Counted from the first letter of the stretch, positions 42,254-51,324 are shown. The stretch: DNA of 56,393 nt from an uncultured Eubacteriales bacterium (GCA_934525065.1 CAKSYX010000012.1:1-56393), one strand, 5' to 3'. The notes: generated by a model not told the origin, from the letters alone. Program-made: numbers and translations.

Positions 42254-42399
42254 CAAGCATTATACTACAATTTGCCGCCAAAAGAAAGTCTTTTGCACCA
42301 ACTTGAACGGCAAAAAACAAAAAAACATTTTTTTTCGCAAAAGTATTCATTATTTACAATAAATTGCCAAATTATTCATAAATTTTTACAACATTGTAA

Positions 42400-42428
42400 T
42401 TGACAAAAAGTAAATAGTGTGATAGTAT
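42400..42428 (+). promoter_or_regulatory. SigA promoter for the XRE regulator
   Basis: A consensus TTGACA (42400-42405) and TAGTAT (42423-42428) are 17 bases apart in a strongly AT-rich region. The leader is about 60 bases. Confidence 0.92.
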
Positions 42429-42496
42429 ACAGGCATGACAATTTTTGCAGTAGTGAATTTTTGTCATTTCTAATTCTTTACAGGGGTGTGATTTTA

Positions 42497-42742
42497 ATGA
42501 GAATCAGAAAGCAACCGTTAGGCAACCGTAATATGGTTGGCGCAAAAATCGAAGCTAAGAGAAAAGAACTCGGCATGAAGCAGATCGACCTTCTCACTCA
42601 GCTTCAGATCAAGGGCGTTGAGCTCACCGCTTCCGGCCTTTCAAAGCTTGAAGGCCAGATCAGAAGCGTCAACGACTATGAGCTTGTTGCAATCGCTGAC
42701 GTACTCGGCGTTTCAATCAACTGGCTCGTCGGCAAGGAATAA
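42497..42742 (+). CDS. Small XRE-family helix-turn-helix protein
   Basis: The 81-residue protein is almost entirely one lambda-repressor-like helix-turn-helix (about residues 14-75; VGAKIEAKRKELGMKQIDLL, then LTASGLSKLEGQIRSVNDYE and LGVSINWLVGK). The basic N-terminus (RIRKQPLGNRN) may touch DNA. There is no sensor domain, so it may be a constitutive repressor or need a partner. Strong codon bias and a near-consensus promoter suggest high expression, unusual for a regulator. AGGGGTG precedes the ATG. A terminator separates it from hrcA. Confidence 0.9.
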   Translation: MRIRKQPLGNRNMVGAKIEAKRKELGMKQIDLLTQLQIKGVELTASGLSKLEGQIRSVNDYELVAIADVLGVSINWLVGKE

Positions 42743-42771
42743 TCAAATTGTTCCGCCAAAACCAAAAATGT

Positions 42772-42798
42772 GCGTCCGTTTTTTCGGGCGCCTTTTTT
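42772..42798 (+). terminator. Terminator of the XRE regulator gene
   Basis: A 7-bp stem (42772-42778 with 42785-42791, one G-T) is followed by C and six T. Confidence 0.85.
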
Positions 42799-42900
42799 GT
42801 GCCCGAAAAGCAGGCACCGGCGGTTTTTTCGGCTGCTTTTTTGCCAACCGGTTCAGCTCAAAAACTTTTTCGGTTTTCTTAAAAATTTTTTGAAAAACGC

Positions 42901-42929
42901 TTGACTTTTATTAGCAATCGTTGTATATT
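42901..42929 (+). promoter_or_regulatory. SigA promoter of the heat-shock operon
   Basis: TTGACT (42901-42906) and TATATT (42924-42929) are 17 bases apart. The spacer contains TTAGCAATCG, resembling a half CIRCE site. Confidence 0.92.
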
Positions 42930-42940
42930 TATGACAGTGT

Positions 42941-42967
42941 TTAGCACTCGTTACTTGTGAGTGCTAA
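42941..42967 (+). promoter_or_regulatory. CIRCE operator (HrcA binding site)
   Basis: TTAGCACTC, nine bases, GAGTGCTAA: a perfect CIRCE inverted repeat just downstream of the promoter and upstream of hrcA. It implies HrcA-mediated, heat-inducible expression of the whole operon. Confidence 0.98.
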
Positions 42968-42992
42968 ACACCCGCAAAAAGGAGGCGAAGAC

Positions 42993-44051
42993 ATGGAGCT
43001 TGGAAAAAGGAAGGAAATGATCCTTTCCGCAATCGTTGAGCATTACGTTCAGACCGGCGAACCGGTCGGCTCAAAGTTCCTGATGAGCACGTTGCCGATC
43101 TCCGTTTCTTCCGCAACTATCAGGAACGAAATGAGCGAGCTTGCGGAAATGGGCCTGCTTGACCAGCCGCATACCTCTGCCGGAAGGATCCCTTCTCAAA
43201 AAGGATATCGCTATTACATTGATAATCTGATGAACAAGGATGAGCTTTCCGAGGAGGAACGCGAAAAAATCAAGGCTCAGCTTGAACGCTTCTCCGGCAG
43301 TCCGGAAAAGCTGCTCGGAAAAGCGAGTGAGATCCTTGCAAAGCTTACCGACTGCGCGTCAATTGCAACAACGCCGACAGATGAGGGCGCAATAGTCAAA
43401 AAAATTGAGCTTGTGCCCGTTGGAACACGCCTTGCAATGATCGTTCTCATCACCTCGTCCGGAATCATCAAAAACGGAATCTGCAGAACGGACACCGAGC
43501 TGACGCCGGAGATGGTTGAGAATTTCTATCAGATTACCGAAAAAACCTTTATAGGGCGCCCGGTCAGCGACATCGGAACGGTTATGATTCAAACGCTTGT
43601 GGCTTCTCTCGGAGCTGTTGCGCTTTCAATGAGTCCGCTGTTCACCTATCTTGCCGACCTTGCGTCAAGGGCGGTTCAGGCGGATATTCACCTTGAGGGT
43701 GAGCAGAATCTTCTTCATCACCGCGAATTCAACGACAATGTTTTTGAAATGATGCAGTTCTTTGATGAAGGCGATAAGCTTGAACGTGCGGTTTCGGCAA
43801 ACAAGGGTTCGCTTTCCGTCACAATCGGCAAGGAGAATATGTTCCGCCAGCTTGAAAACACCAGCATGATAATCTCGCGGTATAACATCCGCGGACATGA
43901 AACCGGAGCAATCGGAATAATCGGCCCGACAAGGCTCGATTACGCAAAGCTGATTCCCGGAATTGAATATTTGACCGAGCTTGTGAGCAAAATGCTCACG
44001 GATACATTTGATGACGGCTCGGCAGAAGCAAAGGAGGATGGCAATGGCTAA
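42993..44051 (+). CDS. hrcA: Heat-inducible transcription repressor HrcA
   Basis: The 352-residue protein has the N-terminal winged helix of HrcA (LGKRKEMILSAIVEHYVQTG then SVSSATIRNEMSELAEMGLL) and the GAF-like core with IGKENMFRQLENTSMIISRY and GIIGPTRLDYAKLIPGIEYL. It represses its own operon at the CIRCE site and needs GroEL for activity in other Firmicutes. AAAGGAGG fixes the ATG at 42993; the upstream GTG lies inside the CIRCE site. The grpE start overlaps its 3' end. Confidence 0.97.
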   Translation: MELGKRKEMILSAIVEHYVQTGEPVGSKFLMSTLPISVSSATIRNEMSELAEMGLLDQPHTSAGRIPSQKGYRYYIDNLMNKDELSEEEREKIKAQLERFSGSPEKLLGKASEILAKLTDCASIATTPTDEGAIVKKIELVPVGTRLAMIVLITSSGIIKNGICRTDTELTPEMVENFYQITEKTFIGRPVSDIGTVMIQTLVASLGAVALSMSPLFTYLADLASRAVQADIHLEGEQNLLHHREFNDNVFEMMQFFDEGDKLERAVSANKGSLSVTIGKENMFRQLENTSMIISRYNIRGHETGAIGIIGPTRLDYAKLIPGIEYLTELVSKMLTDTFDDGSAEAKEDGNG

Positions 44052-44637
44052 AACCAAAAAGGAAGAAGCCCCCGAAAAGGAAAAGAACGCCACCGCGCCC
44101 GAAAAAGAAAGCACCGAACCCAAAAAGAAAAACGGCGAAGGTGACACGGCAAAAGAAAAGAAGCACGAGGGCAAAAAAAGCGAAAAAAAGAGCACCGAAA
44201 AGGAGGAAAGGCTTGAAAAGGAGCTTGCCGCCGCAAAGGAGGCTCATATTCGCACCCTTGCCGAATACGATAATTACAGAAAACGTTCGGTTCGCGAAAA
44301 AGAATCTGCCTATGGCGATTCAAAGGCAGACTGCCTGAAGGAGCTTTTGGGTGTGCTTGATAATTTTGAACGCGCTCTGGATACCGGCGAAACGGACATC
44401 GAAAGCTTCAAAAAAGGCGTTGAGATGATTTACACCGGCTTTTGCGAAACGCTCAAAAAGCTCGGCGTTGAGGCCTTCGGCGAAAGGGGCGAAAGCTTTG
44501 ACCCGAACATTCACAACGGCGTGATGCACGTTGAGGACGAGACGCTCGGCGAAAATGTGATCGCTCAGGTCTTTTCAAAGGGCTATCGTCTCGGAGACAG
44601 AATCCTCAGGCCGGCGATGGTTCAGGTTGCAAACTGA
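44044..44637 (+). CDS. grpE: Nucleotide exchange factor GrpE
   Basis: The 197-residue protein has a long, highly charged Lys/Glu-rich N-terminus (residues 1-75, disordered then coiled coil) and the GrpE core: YDNYRKRSVREKE, LLGVLDNFERAL and the C-terminal beta domain FDPNIHNGVMHVED to YRLGDRILRPAMVQV. It releases ADP from DnaK. AGGAGG is six bases before the chosen ATG; the ATG two codons earlier is too close. It overlaps hrcA by eight bases. The N-terminal tail is longer than in E. coli GrpE. Confidence 0.96.
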   Translation: MAKTKKEEAPEKEKNATAPEKESTEPKKKNGEGDTAKEKKHEGKKSEKKSTEKEERLEKELAAAKEAHIRTLAEYDNYRKRSVREKESAYGDSKADCLKELLGVLDNFERALDTGETDIESFKKGVEMIYTGFCETLKKLGVEAFGERGESFDPNIHNGVMHVEDETLGENVIAQVFSKGYRLGDRILRPAMVQVAN

Positions 44638-44713
44638 CAAAAAGAGCAAAGGAAAAATCCGCGGCTCTTGATTATAAATATAATAATGTATTGAAGTATT
44701 GGAGGAATAAATT

Positions 44714-46585
44714 ATGTCAAAGATTATAGGTATTGACCTTGGAACAACAAACTCATGCGTAGCCGTTATCGAAGGCGGAGAACCCGTTGTTATCGCTAAC
44801 GCAGAAGGAGCAAGAACAACCCCGTCGGTTGTTGCTTTTTCAAAAACAGGTGAAAGACTTGTCGGCCAGGTTGCAAAGAGGCAGGCTATCACAAACCCCG
44901 AAAGAACAATCTCATCAATCAAACGTCAGATGGGTTCAGGCTATAAAGTAACCATTGACGGAAAGAGCTACACTCCGCAGGAAATTTCCGCAATGATTCT
45001 TCAGAAGCTCAAAGCTGACGCAGAAGCATACCTCGGCGAAAGAGTGACCGAAGCCGTCATCACCGTTCCGGCGTACTTCACCGATGCTCAGCGTCAGGCA
45101 ACGAAGGACGCAGGCAAAATCGCCGGCCTTGAGGTCAAGAGAATCATCAACGAGCCGACTGCCGCAGCTCTCGCCTATGGCATTGATAAAGAGGATGACC
45201 AGAAGGTTATGGTTTATGACCTCGGCGGCGGCACCTTCGATGTTTCCATCATCGAGATGGGTGACGGCGTTCAGGAGGTTCTTGCAACCGCAGGTAACAA
45301 CCACCTCGGCGGCGACGACTTTGACCAGAGAATCATGGATTGGCTCGTCAACAACTTCAAGGCTGAGCAGGGCATTGACCTTCGTTCAGACAAGATGGCA
45401 ATGCAGAGAATCAAGGAAGCGGCCGAAAAGGCGAAGATCGAGCTTTCCGGCGTAACCACTTCTGCAATCAGCCTTCCGTTCATTACCGCTGACGCAACAG
45501 GCCCGAAGCACCTTGAAACAACTCTCACCAGAGCAAAGTTCAATGAGCTGACCGCAGACCTTGTTGAAGCAACAATGGGTCCCGTTCGTCAGGCTATGGC
45601 AGACTCAGGTCTCAGCACCGGCGAAATTGACAAGGTACTCATGGTCGGCGGTTCATCAAGAATCCCCGCAGTTACCGAAGCCATCAAGAAATTCATCGGC
45701 AAAGAGCCGTTCAAGGGAATCAACCCCGATGAGTGCGTTGCAATCGGTGCCTGCCTTCAGGGCGGCGTTCTCGGCGGCGACGTCAAGGGTCTTCTCCTTC
45801 TTGATGTTACTCCGCTTTCACTCGGCATTGAAACCATGGGCGGCATAAACACCAAGGTAATTGAAAGAAATACCACTATCCCCACCAAGAAGAGCCAGAT
45901 CTTCTCAACCGCTGTTGATAATCAGCCCTCCGTTGAGGTTCATGTTCTTCAGGGTGAGCGTGAATTTGCAAAGGACAACAAGACTCTCGGCGTATTCAGC
46001 CTTGACGGAATCATGCCGGCACGCCGCGGTGTTCCTCAGATTGAAGTAACCTTTGACATCGATGCAAACGGCATTGTTCACGTTTCCGCAAAGGATCTCG
46101 GAACGGGCAAGGAGCAGTCAATTTCAATCACCTCCTCAAGCAATATGTCTAAGGAAGACATTGAAAAGGCAGTCCATGATGCAGAGCAGTTTGCAGAAGA
46201 GGACAAGAAGCGCCGCGAAGAGGTTGACGTAAGGAACGAAGCCGATCAGCTTGTATATCAGTGCGAAAAGATTATCTCCGAAAACGGCGATAAGTTCGAT
46301 GCAAGCGACAAGGCCGATCTTCAGGGCAAGGTTGACGCTCTCAAGAACGCATTGAACGGCCAGGACATCAACCTCATCAAAAACGAGAAGGAAGCTTTGC
46401 AGCAGGAGTTCTATAAGATTTCCGAAAAGCTTTATCAGCAGGCTCAGGCTCAGGCCGGTGCACAGCCCGGTGCAGGTCAGCAGGGTGCACCGTTCGGCGG
46501 CGAACAGCCCGGCCCGGATGCAGGCAGCAACGGCGGCTACACCGATGCAGGCTACACCGACGCAAACTTCACGGACGCTAACTGA
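44714..46585 (+). CDS. dnaK: Molecular chaperone DnaK (Hsp70)
   Basis: The 623-residue protein starts with IIGIDLGTTNSCVAVIEGGE and has the Gram-positive form of the ATPase domain, lacking the insertion of proteobacterial DnaK. VYDLGGGTFDVSIIEM and VGGSSRIPAVTEAI mark the nucleotide site. The substrate-binding domain and a Gln/Ala/Gly/Thr-rich tail follow, ending in repeats of YTDA. It works with GrpE and DnaJ in protein folding. GGAGG is ten bases before the ATG. A hairpin between dnaK and dnaJ may reduce downstream expression. Confidence 0.98.
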   Translation: MSKIIGIDLGTTNSCVAVIEGGEPVVIANAEGARTTPSVVAFSKTGERLVGQVAKRQAITNPERTISSIKRQMGSGYKVTIDGKSYTPQEISAMILQKLKADAEAYLGERVTEAVITVPAYFTDAQRQATKDAGKIAGLEVKRIINEPTAAALAYGIDKEDDQKVMVYDLGGGTFDVSIIEMGDGVQEVLATAGNNHLGGDDFDQRIMDWLVNNFKAEQGIDLRSDKMAMQRIKEAAEKAKIELSGVTTSAISLPFITADATGPKHLETTLTRAKFNELTADLVEATMGPVRQAMADSGLSTGEIDKVLMVGGSSRIPAVTEAIKKFIGKEPFKGINPDECVAIGACLQGGVLGGDVKGLLLLDVTPLSLGIETMGGINTKVIERNTTIPTKKSQIFSTAVDNQPSVEVHVLQGEREFAKDNKTLGVFSLDGIMPARRGVPQIEVTFDIDANGIVHVSAKDLGTGKEQSISITSSSNMSKEDIEKAVHDAEQFAEEDKKRREEVDVRNEADQLVYQCEKIISENGDKFDASDKADLQGKVDALKNALNGQDINLIKNEKEALQQEFYKISEKLYQQAQAQAGAQPGAGQQGAPFGGEQPGPDAGSNGGYTDAGYTDANFTDAN

Positions 46586-46600
46586 TCAACCGTATTTTAG

Positions 46601-46638
46601 CTTACTATCGCCCGAAAGGGCGGTAGTAAGTCTTGTTT
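46601..46638 (+). terminator. Intercistronic hairpin between dnaK and dnaJ
   Basis: A 13-bp stem with one G-T pair (46601-46613 with 46618-46630) has a GAAA loop and TCTTGTTT after it. It is stable, but the T run is interrupted, so it could be a partial terminator or an mRNA-stabilising element. Confidence 0.7.
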
Positions 46639-46669
46639 AACGAGATACAAAACCCAGAGGTATTTATAT

Positions 46670-47857
46670 ATGGCAGAAAACAAACGCGATTATTATGAGG
46701 TGCTCGGTGTCAGCAAAACCGCAACCGATGACGAGATCAAAAAGGCCTACCGAAAGCTTGCAAAAAAATATCACCCCGACCTCAACCCCGGAGACAAGGT
46801 TGCCGAAGAGAAGTTCAAGGAAGCGAATGAAGCCTATGAGGTTCTTTCCGACAGCCAGAAGAAGGCGCGCTATGACCAATACGGTCACGCAGGCGTTGAC
46901 CCCAACTTCGGCGCAGGCGGTGCCGGCGGCGGCTTCGGCGGCTTCGGCGGCTTCGGCGGAGACTTTGACCTCGGAGATATCCTCGGCGGAATGTTCGGCG
47001 GCAGCGGCTTCGGCGGCTTCGGCTCGTCAAGGCAGCAGAACCCGAATGCGCCGCGAAAAGGCACAACCGTTCAGGCAAATGTTACAATATCCTTTGAAGA
47101 AGCGGCCAAGGGCTGCAAGAAAAAGGTCAATATAAAGCGCGTTGACTCCTGTCCGGAATGCGGCGGAACAGGTGCGGCGAAGGGCACAAAGCCCGAGACC
47201 TGCAAAACCTGCGGCGGCAGGGGACAGGTCAGCTCACAGCAGCGCACCCCGTTCGGAACGTTCAACACGTCAAGACCCTGCCCCGATTGCTCGGGAAAGG
47301 GAAAAATTATCAAAACACCCTGTTCCAATTGCCGCGGAACGGGCTTCATCAGCAAAAATGAAACGGTTGAAATTGATATTCCGGCCGGAATTGACGACCG
47401 TCAGGCTCTAAATGTCCGCGGCGGCGGAAACAAGGGCATCAACGGCGGCCCCAACGGTGATTTGAGGGTGAACATAAATGTCCGTCCGCACCCGTTCTTT
47501 GAACGTGACGGCTTCGATGTCTGGTGCGATTTCACGGTAACCTTTGCTCAGGCTGCACTCGGAGATACGCTGTTTGTTCCAACGCTTGACGGAAAGGTCA
47601 AGTATGAGCTTCCCGCTGGAACACAGCCCGGCGAGGTGTTCCGCTTCAGGAACAGAGGTATTCAGCAACTCGGTTCAAGGGGACGCGGCGATCAGTTCGT
47701 CAGAATCATTGTTGACGTTCCGAAGAACCTCAACTCAAAGCAGAAGGAAATGCTGCGTCAGTTCAATGACTCCCTTGCGAACAAGCCTAAAAACAACATC
47801 GACGACGGAAAAACAGTCGGCGAAGAGAAAAAGGGCTTCTTCGGAAAATTCAAATAA
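46670..47857 (+). CDS. dnaJ: Co-chaperone DnaJ (Hsp40)
   Basis: The 395-residue protein has the complete type I layout: J-domain (residues 5-70, YHPDL motif), Gly/Phe-rich region (about 75-125), four zinc-binding repeats (CPECGGTG, CKTCGGRG, CPDCSGKG, CSNCRGTG) and two C-terminal substrate-binding domains. It stimulates DnaK ATPase and delivers substrates. The ribosome site is modest (AGAGGT). A strong terminator follows, ending the operon. Confidence 0.98.
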   Translation: MAENKRDYYEVLGVSKTATDDEIKKAYRKLAKKYHPDLNPGDKVAEEKFKEANEAYEVLSDSQKKARYDQYGHAGVDPNFGAGGAGGGFGGFGGFGGDFDLGDILGGMFGGSGFGGFGSSRQQNPNAPRKGTTVQANVTISFEEAAKGCKKKVNIKRVDSCPECGGTGAAKGTKPETCKTCGGRGQVSSQQRTPFGTFNTSRPCPDCSGKGKIIKTPCSNCRGTGFISKNETVEIDIPAGIDDRQALNVRGGGNKGINGGPNGDLRVNINVRPHPFFERDGFDVWCDFTVTFAQAALGDTLFVPTLDGKVKYELPAGTQPGEVFRFRNRGIQQLGSRGRGDQFVRIIVDVPKNLNSKQKEMLRQFNDSLANKPKNNIDDGKTVGEEKKGFFGKFK

Positions 47858-47862
47858 AAACC

Positions 47863-47904
47863 AAAGAGCAGTAAGACATATTTCGCGCCTTGCTGCTCTT
47901 TTAA
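47863..47904. terminator. Bidirectional terminator after dnaJ
   Basis: A 13-bp stem with one mismatch (47863-47875 with 47889-47901) has T residues after it on the plus strand. The minus-strand SGNH gene ends nine bases beyond. Confidence 0.88.
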
Positions 47905-47910
47905 TATTGT

Positions 47911-49233
47911 TCATTTGGTTTTCTTTGTTTTATTTGTTTTCTTTGCGGTGCGCTGTTTTTTTGCAGAGCCGTTTTTCTTGCGGCTGCTTTTTTTGCTGTT
48001 TTTCTTTTTCACAGCTGTGGCATCGGTTTCCTTGGCCGTGTCGGCAGGCGCGGCCGTTGTCTTTTGTGTGCCGGTGCTCTCCTGAGAAACCGCTAAGGAA
48101 GCAGAAGGCTGCACCGCAGACGTTGTTTCATCCTCGTTCGGTGTGGTGCTCGGAAGGGTGGCACTTGGATTTCCGGTTGCGTTTTGAAGCTTCTCCTGCT
48201 CCTTTTCAAGCTGCTCGCGCAAATTCTTGGCGGCTTTTTTCTTTGCCCGGTGCGCTTCTTTCTCGTCGCTTTTGATTTTGTGCTCTTCGTTGAACTTCTG
48301 AAGTGCGGCGTTCCATTCCGAGTATTCCGAATCAAGACGCTTGTCCTCAAAAAGCTTCAGCTCGGAGAGGTACTTTGCAACATAGTCACTGACTTTGATT
48401 GCGCCGGCGTAGTTGAGATGGTCGCCGCCGTCGGTTGAGCTGTATTTCCAGTTGACCGGAACTTCGCTTCGCATGAGATTCATGTCAATATACTCGCAGC
48501 CGAGCGTTTCCGCAAGGTCGGTCAGCGCGTTGTGGCGGGCATAGTTGTAGTTTTCAACGCTCGGTGCGCTGTAAAGAACCAGCCTTGCTCCGTTCTTTTT
48601 GCAAAGACGGCTGATTCTTTTGATCAGCATTTCGTTTAAGTGCGCAATTGCTTCAACGTCAGTTGTGTAGGCCATGTAGCCGGTTGTGTCGGTTATTTTT
48701 GCCTTGCGAGAAAATCTGTATCCCTTCATGTCGCTCTTGCAGGAATAGTTAACCGAAAGGGCTGAGGTGATGTCTGTTTTTGTGAGCGTTTTCCAGCGAT
48801 TATGAAAGCGGAAAAAGCCGAGGCTCTTTTCAAGCTCGTTTGTCAGAATCTGACTGACGTCCGTATCTCTGAAAATTGCGTTTGTTTCAACAAAAACGAT
48901 TTTCGGGCTTTGATTTTCAAACGTCAGGCGAAGGAACTCCTCAGAATAGCAAAGCCTCTGAGAGGGAGTTCCGCAGACATAGGACGTGATTCCGCTCTTT
49001 TGCCATACCCTGAGCGGGCAAATCGAACGGTAGGCAAGGCTGTCGCCGAGAACGAGAACGTCGAGCGTGTTTTTGTCTTCGGCGGTCACCTGCATTGCGC
49101 TGGCGTGTTTATAGCCCGCTGCCTTTGTGTTGACCTTCGGGCGAACAAAGAAGGTGAGCGCAACCACTGAGGCGAAAATTATTGAGATAAACAGGAGACT
49201 GCAAACAATTCTGTTGAAGATATTCTTTTTCAT
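47911..49233 (-). CDS. DltD-like SGNH-fold envelope protein with Lys-rich tail
   Basis: The 440-residue protein has an N-terminal membrane anchor (about 8-30) and an SGNH/DltD-like domain. Ser65 lies in LVLGDSLAYRS and Asp271-His272 in STDGGDHLNYAG, the usual catalytic set. It is expected outside the membrane, moving acyl groups onto a polymer with its partner MBOAT protein. After about residue 310 comes a coiled, charged segment, then a Thr/Ser/Pro-rich linker, and the final 45 residues are mostly Lys with Ser/Thr, an extremely basic tail that could bind anionic wall polymers. The tail is not usual for DltD. The gene lies 12 bp after the MBOAT gene, in the same transcript. Confidence 0.82.
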   Translation of the reverse strand: MKKNIFNRIVCSLLFISIIFASVVALTFFVRPKVNTKAAGYKHASAMQVTAEDKNTLDVLVLGDSLAYRSICPLRVWQKSGITSYVCGTPSQRLCYSEEFLRLTFENQSPKIVFVETNAIFRDTDVSQILTNELEKSLGFFRFHNRWKTLTKTDITSALSVNYSCKSDMKGYRFSRKAKITDTTGYMAYTTDVEAIAHLNEMLIKRISRLCKKNGARLVLYSAPSVENYNYARHNALTDLAETLGCEYIDMNLMRSEVPVNWKYSSTDGGDHLNYAGAIKVSDYVAKYLSELKLFEDKRLDSEYSEWNAALQKFNEEHKIKSDEKEAHRAKKKAAKNLREQLEKEQEKLQNATGNPSATLPSTTPNEDETTSAVQPSASLAVSQESTGTQKTTAAPADTAKETDATAVKKKNSKKSSRKKNGSAKKQRTAKKTNKTKKTK

Positions 49234-49245
49234 TTTGCACCCTCC

Positions 49246-50880
49246 TTAAAAACCGGCGTACATCGGGTCAACGGGAATATAATCCGGACCGTATGCACCG
49301 AAAACAAAGATGAACATGACGAGTGCATAAATTATGATCCAACGAACAAAAATGTTCTTTTTTGAAAGCGACTCGCGGACAATGATTCCCTTTTCGTTGA
49401 GCAGGCCGACGATGAAAACGATGATGACGGCAACAAGGATAACAATAAGGTCTTTGTTGTCAACGCGGACGAGCTTTGAAACCGCGGTGTTGACCGGCTG
49501 CCATGTGTGGTCGGTCAACAGCTTTTTTAACATAAAGAAGCCTTTTTTAACCGTGTCTGCGCGGAAGAACATTTCGCCGATAACGACCAAAAGGCTTGTG
49601 CGCAGAATTCTGAATACACGGTAAACGAACGATTCCTGGTTAAGATGAAGCTTCTGATTGAAGGCCGTGACCGCCGGGGCAATAAGACTTCCGCAGAGGA
49701 TCAGAACAAAGTGATACATTCCGAAGAAGATGTAATTCCAGCCTGCTCCGTGCCAAAGGCCGTTTGAAAGCCAAACGCAGAACAGGGCAATGCTGCCCGC
49801 GAGCAGGGGGCCGAAGTGGTTGCCGAGCTTTTTGCGCGCCGAAGAGGTCAGCTTTTTCATCGGCTTTGACATTGTCACGGGATAGAATATGTAATCCTTG
49901 AACCATGTGCCGAGCGTGATATGCCAACGCTGCCAAAACTCGGAAATCGTCTTTGAAAAGAACGGCCTGCGGAAGTTTTCCGGCATTTCAACACCGAATA
50001 TCTGTGCCGTTCCCATAACCGCATCCATTGCGCCGGAAAAGTCCATGTAAAGCTGAACGGTATACATGAGAACGGTGAAGGCGATAAGGCCGCCTGCATA
50101 GCTCTCTGGAGCCTTGAAAACTGCCTTGATGAGGGGGTCGAGCCTGTCTGCAATAACGACCTTTTTCATCAGGCCGAAGGCAATGCGAACAAGGCCCGAG
50201 GTCAGGTTGTCAAACTTGATTTGGCTGACGTTCCAGAGCTTTTGGGCCGTTTGGTCATAGCGGCAAATAGGACCTTCAACAATCTGAGGGAAGAACGACA
50301 TGAAAAGGCCGAGACGCCAGATGTTCGTGTCCGCTTTTATCGTTCCTCTGTAAACGTCAAAGATATAGGAAAACGCCTGAAGTGAGAAGAACGAAATTCC
50401 GATAGGCTGAAGAAACGACGGAATTTCAAAGCGGAACGAAATGCCTATAAGCGAAAACAGAGAGTTGATGTTGAAGGTGAAGAACGGCGAATACTTGAGC
50501 ACAAGCAGCGTTCCGATGTGTGCGAGCGCTGCGAGGAAGAGGGCCAGACGGCCTTTCCTTTGGAACTTTGCCTTGATTTCCTTTTTCTGCTCTCTTTCAC
50601 AGCCGGCGAGGGCAGCTTTCTTTTCCGCGTTTATCCGGTCAAGCCATAGGCCGAAATAATGCACGGAGAAAATTGAAAGAATCAGGTAAATAATGAGCGT
50701 TCCGCTCACAAGCCAATAGAAGGCGAAGCTTGCAACCAGAAGGAAGTATTTTTTTGCGCGTGCCGGCATCAGGGCGTATAAAACGAGACAGACGGGGAGA
50801 AAAATGACGAGATATGACATCGACGAAAACGAGGTCATATCGTCAAGCCCGCCGGCAAAAAGGAGAGAAGAAAACTGCAT
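49246..50880 (-). CDS. MBOAT-family membrane acyltransferase (DltB/AlgI-like)
   Basis: The 544-residue protein has about eleven hydrophobic segments and the MBOAT signature SNGLWHGAGWNYIFFGMYHF near residue 380, with the catalytic His. Further motifs include FFPQIVEGPICRYDQ and FSGAMDAVMG, and FWQRWHITLGTWFKDYIFYP. Such proteins accept an acyl group from a carrier on the inside and pass it outward. The gene forms a pair with the SGNH gene downstream. It is separated from the carrier protein gene upstream by 197 bases with a hairpin, so the two halves of the locus may be separately transcribed. AGGA lies about eight bases before the ATG at 50880; in-frame ATG codons at 50838 and 50820 are alternatives. 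Confidence 0.92.
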   Translation of the reverse strand: MQFSSLLFAGGLDDMTSFSSMSYLVIFLPVCLVLYALMPARAKKYFLLVASFAFYWLVSGTLIIYLILSIFSVHYFGLWLDRINAEKKAALAGCEREQKKEIKAKFQRKGRLALFLAALAHIGTLLVLKYSPFFTFNINSLFSLIGISFRFEIPSFLQPIGISFFSLQAFSYIFDVYRGTIKADTNIWRLGLFMSFFPQIVEGPICRYDQTAQKLWNVSQIKFDNLTSGLVRIAFGLMKKVVIADRLDPLIKAVFKAPESYAGGLIAFTVLMYTVQLYMDFSGAMDAVMGTAQIFGVEMPENFRRPFFSKTISEFWQRWHITLGTWFKDYIFYPVTMSKPMKKLTSSARKKLGNHFGPLLAGSIALFCVWLSNGLWHGAGWNYIFFGMYHFVLILCGSLIAPAVTAFNQKLHLNQESFVYRVFRILRTSLLVVIGEMFFRADTVKKGFFMLKKLLTDHTWQPVNTAVSKLVRVDNKDLIVILVAVIIVFIVGLLNEKGIIVRESLSKKNIFVRWIIIYALVMFIFVFGAYGPDYIPVDPMYAGF

Positions 50881-51033
50881 TTTAAATTCCTGCGGCGCAG
50901 ATACAAAAAGTTCTGAACACCGATTCCTTTCTCTTTTTTTCTTACATAATTTTACGATTAGTCACTATAACGGCTGTTTTGGCTCAAAAACAGGCTCAAA
51001 ATGGCCGGGCTTCAAAATTTTGAGCGCAATAAT

Positions 51034-51069
51034 AGCCAATGAGAGCCGAGGAAACGACCCTCATTGGCT
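51034..51069 (-). terminator. Hairpin after the carrier-protein gene
   Basis: A perfect 10-bp stem (51034-51043 with 51060-51069) lies nine bases beyond the stop codon. On the minus strand it is followed by ATTATTG, a weak T tract, so termination may be partial. Confidence 0.6.
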
Positions 51070-51077
51070 GTATTTTC

Positions 51078-51308
51078 TTAGTCCTCGTCTTGAAGGCGGG
51101 TAATCATCTTCCACATAGCAGCTGCGGAATTGAAGTTTGCCGGGATGATCTCAACTGCGGGAATGGTTACATCAAACTCGTCCTCAAGCTCGGCAACGAG
51201 CGAGATTATTGAGAGCGATGAAAGGTGGTGGCCGTCAACAAGGTCTGTGCAGTTTTCATAGTCAACGCCGGGTTGAATGTCCTCAAGAATTTCAATAAGC
51301 TGTTCCAT
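51078..51308 (-). CDS. Acyl/aminoacyl carrier protein of the Dlt-like locus (DltC-like)
   Basis: The 76-residue acidic protein has the carrier fold. The motif HHLSSLSIISLVAELEDEFD aligns with the D-S-L-x-x-V of carriers, so Ser31 is the likely phosphopantetheine site; the Asp before it is replaced by Ser30. LEDEFDVTIP follows as in DltC and ACP. It sits 16 bp after the decarboxylase gene and would carry the aminoacyl group between the adenylating enzyme, the decarboxylase and the MBOAT protein. GGAAG precedes the ATG. It is distinct from the ACP at 4085-4312. Confidence 0.88.
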   Translation of the reverse strand: MEQLIEILEDIQPGVDYENCTDLVDGHHLSSLSIISLVAELEDEFDVTIPAVEIIPANFNSAAAMWKMITRLQDED

Positions 51309-51324
51309 TTTAAATAACTTCCTT

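Noticed and set aside
42171..42400. NAD-responsive riboswitch ahead of pncB
   Set aside because: The leader segment turned out to be a fragment of the family 2 repeat and has no recognisable aptamer core.
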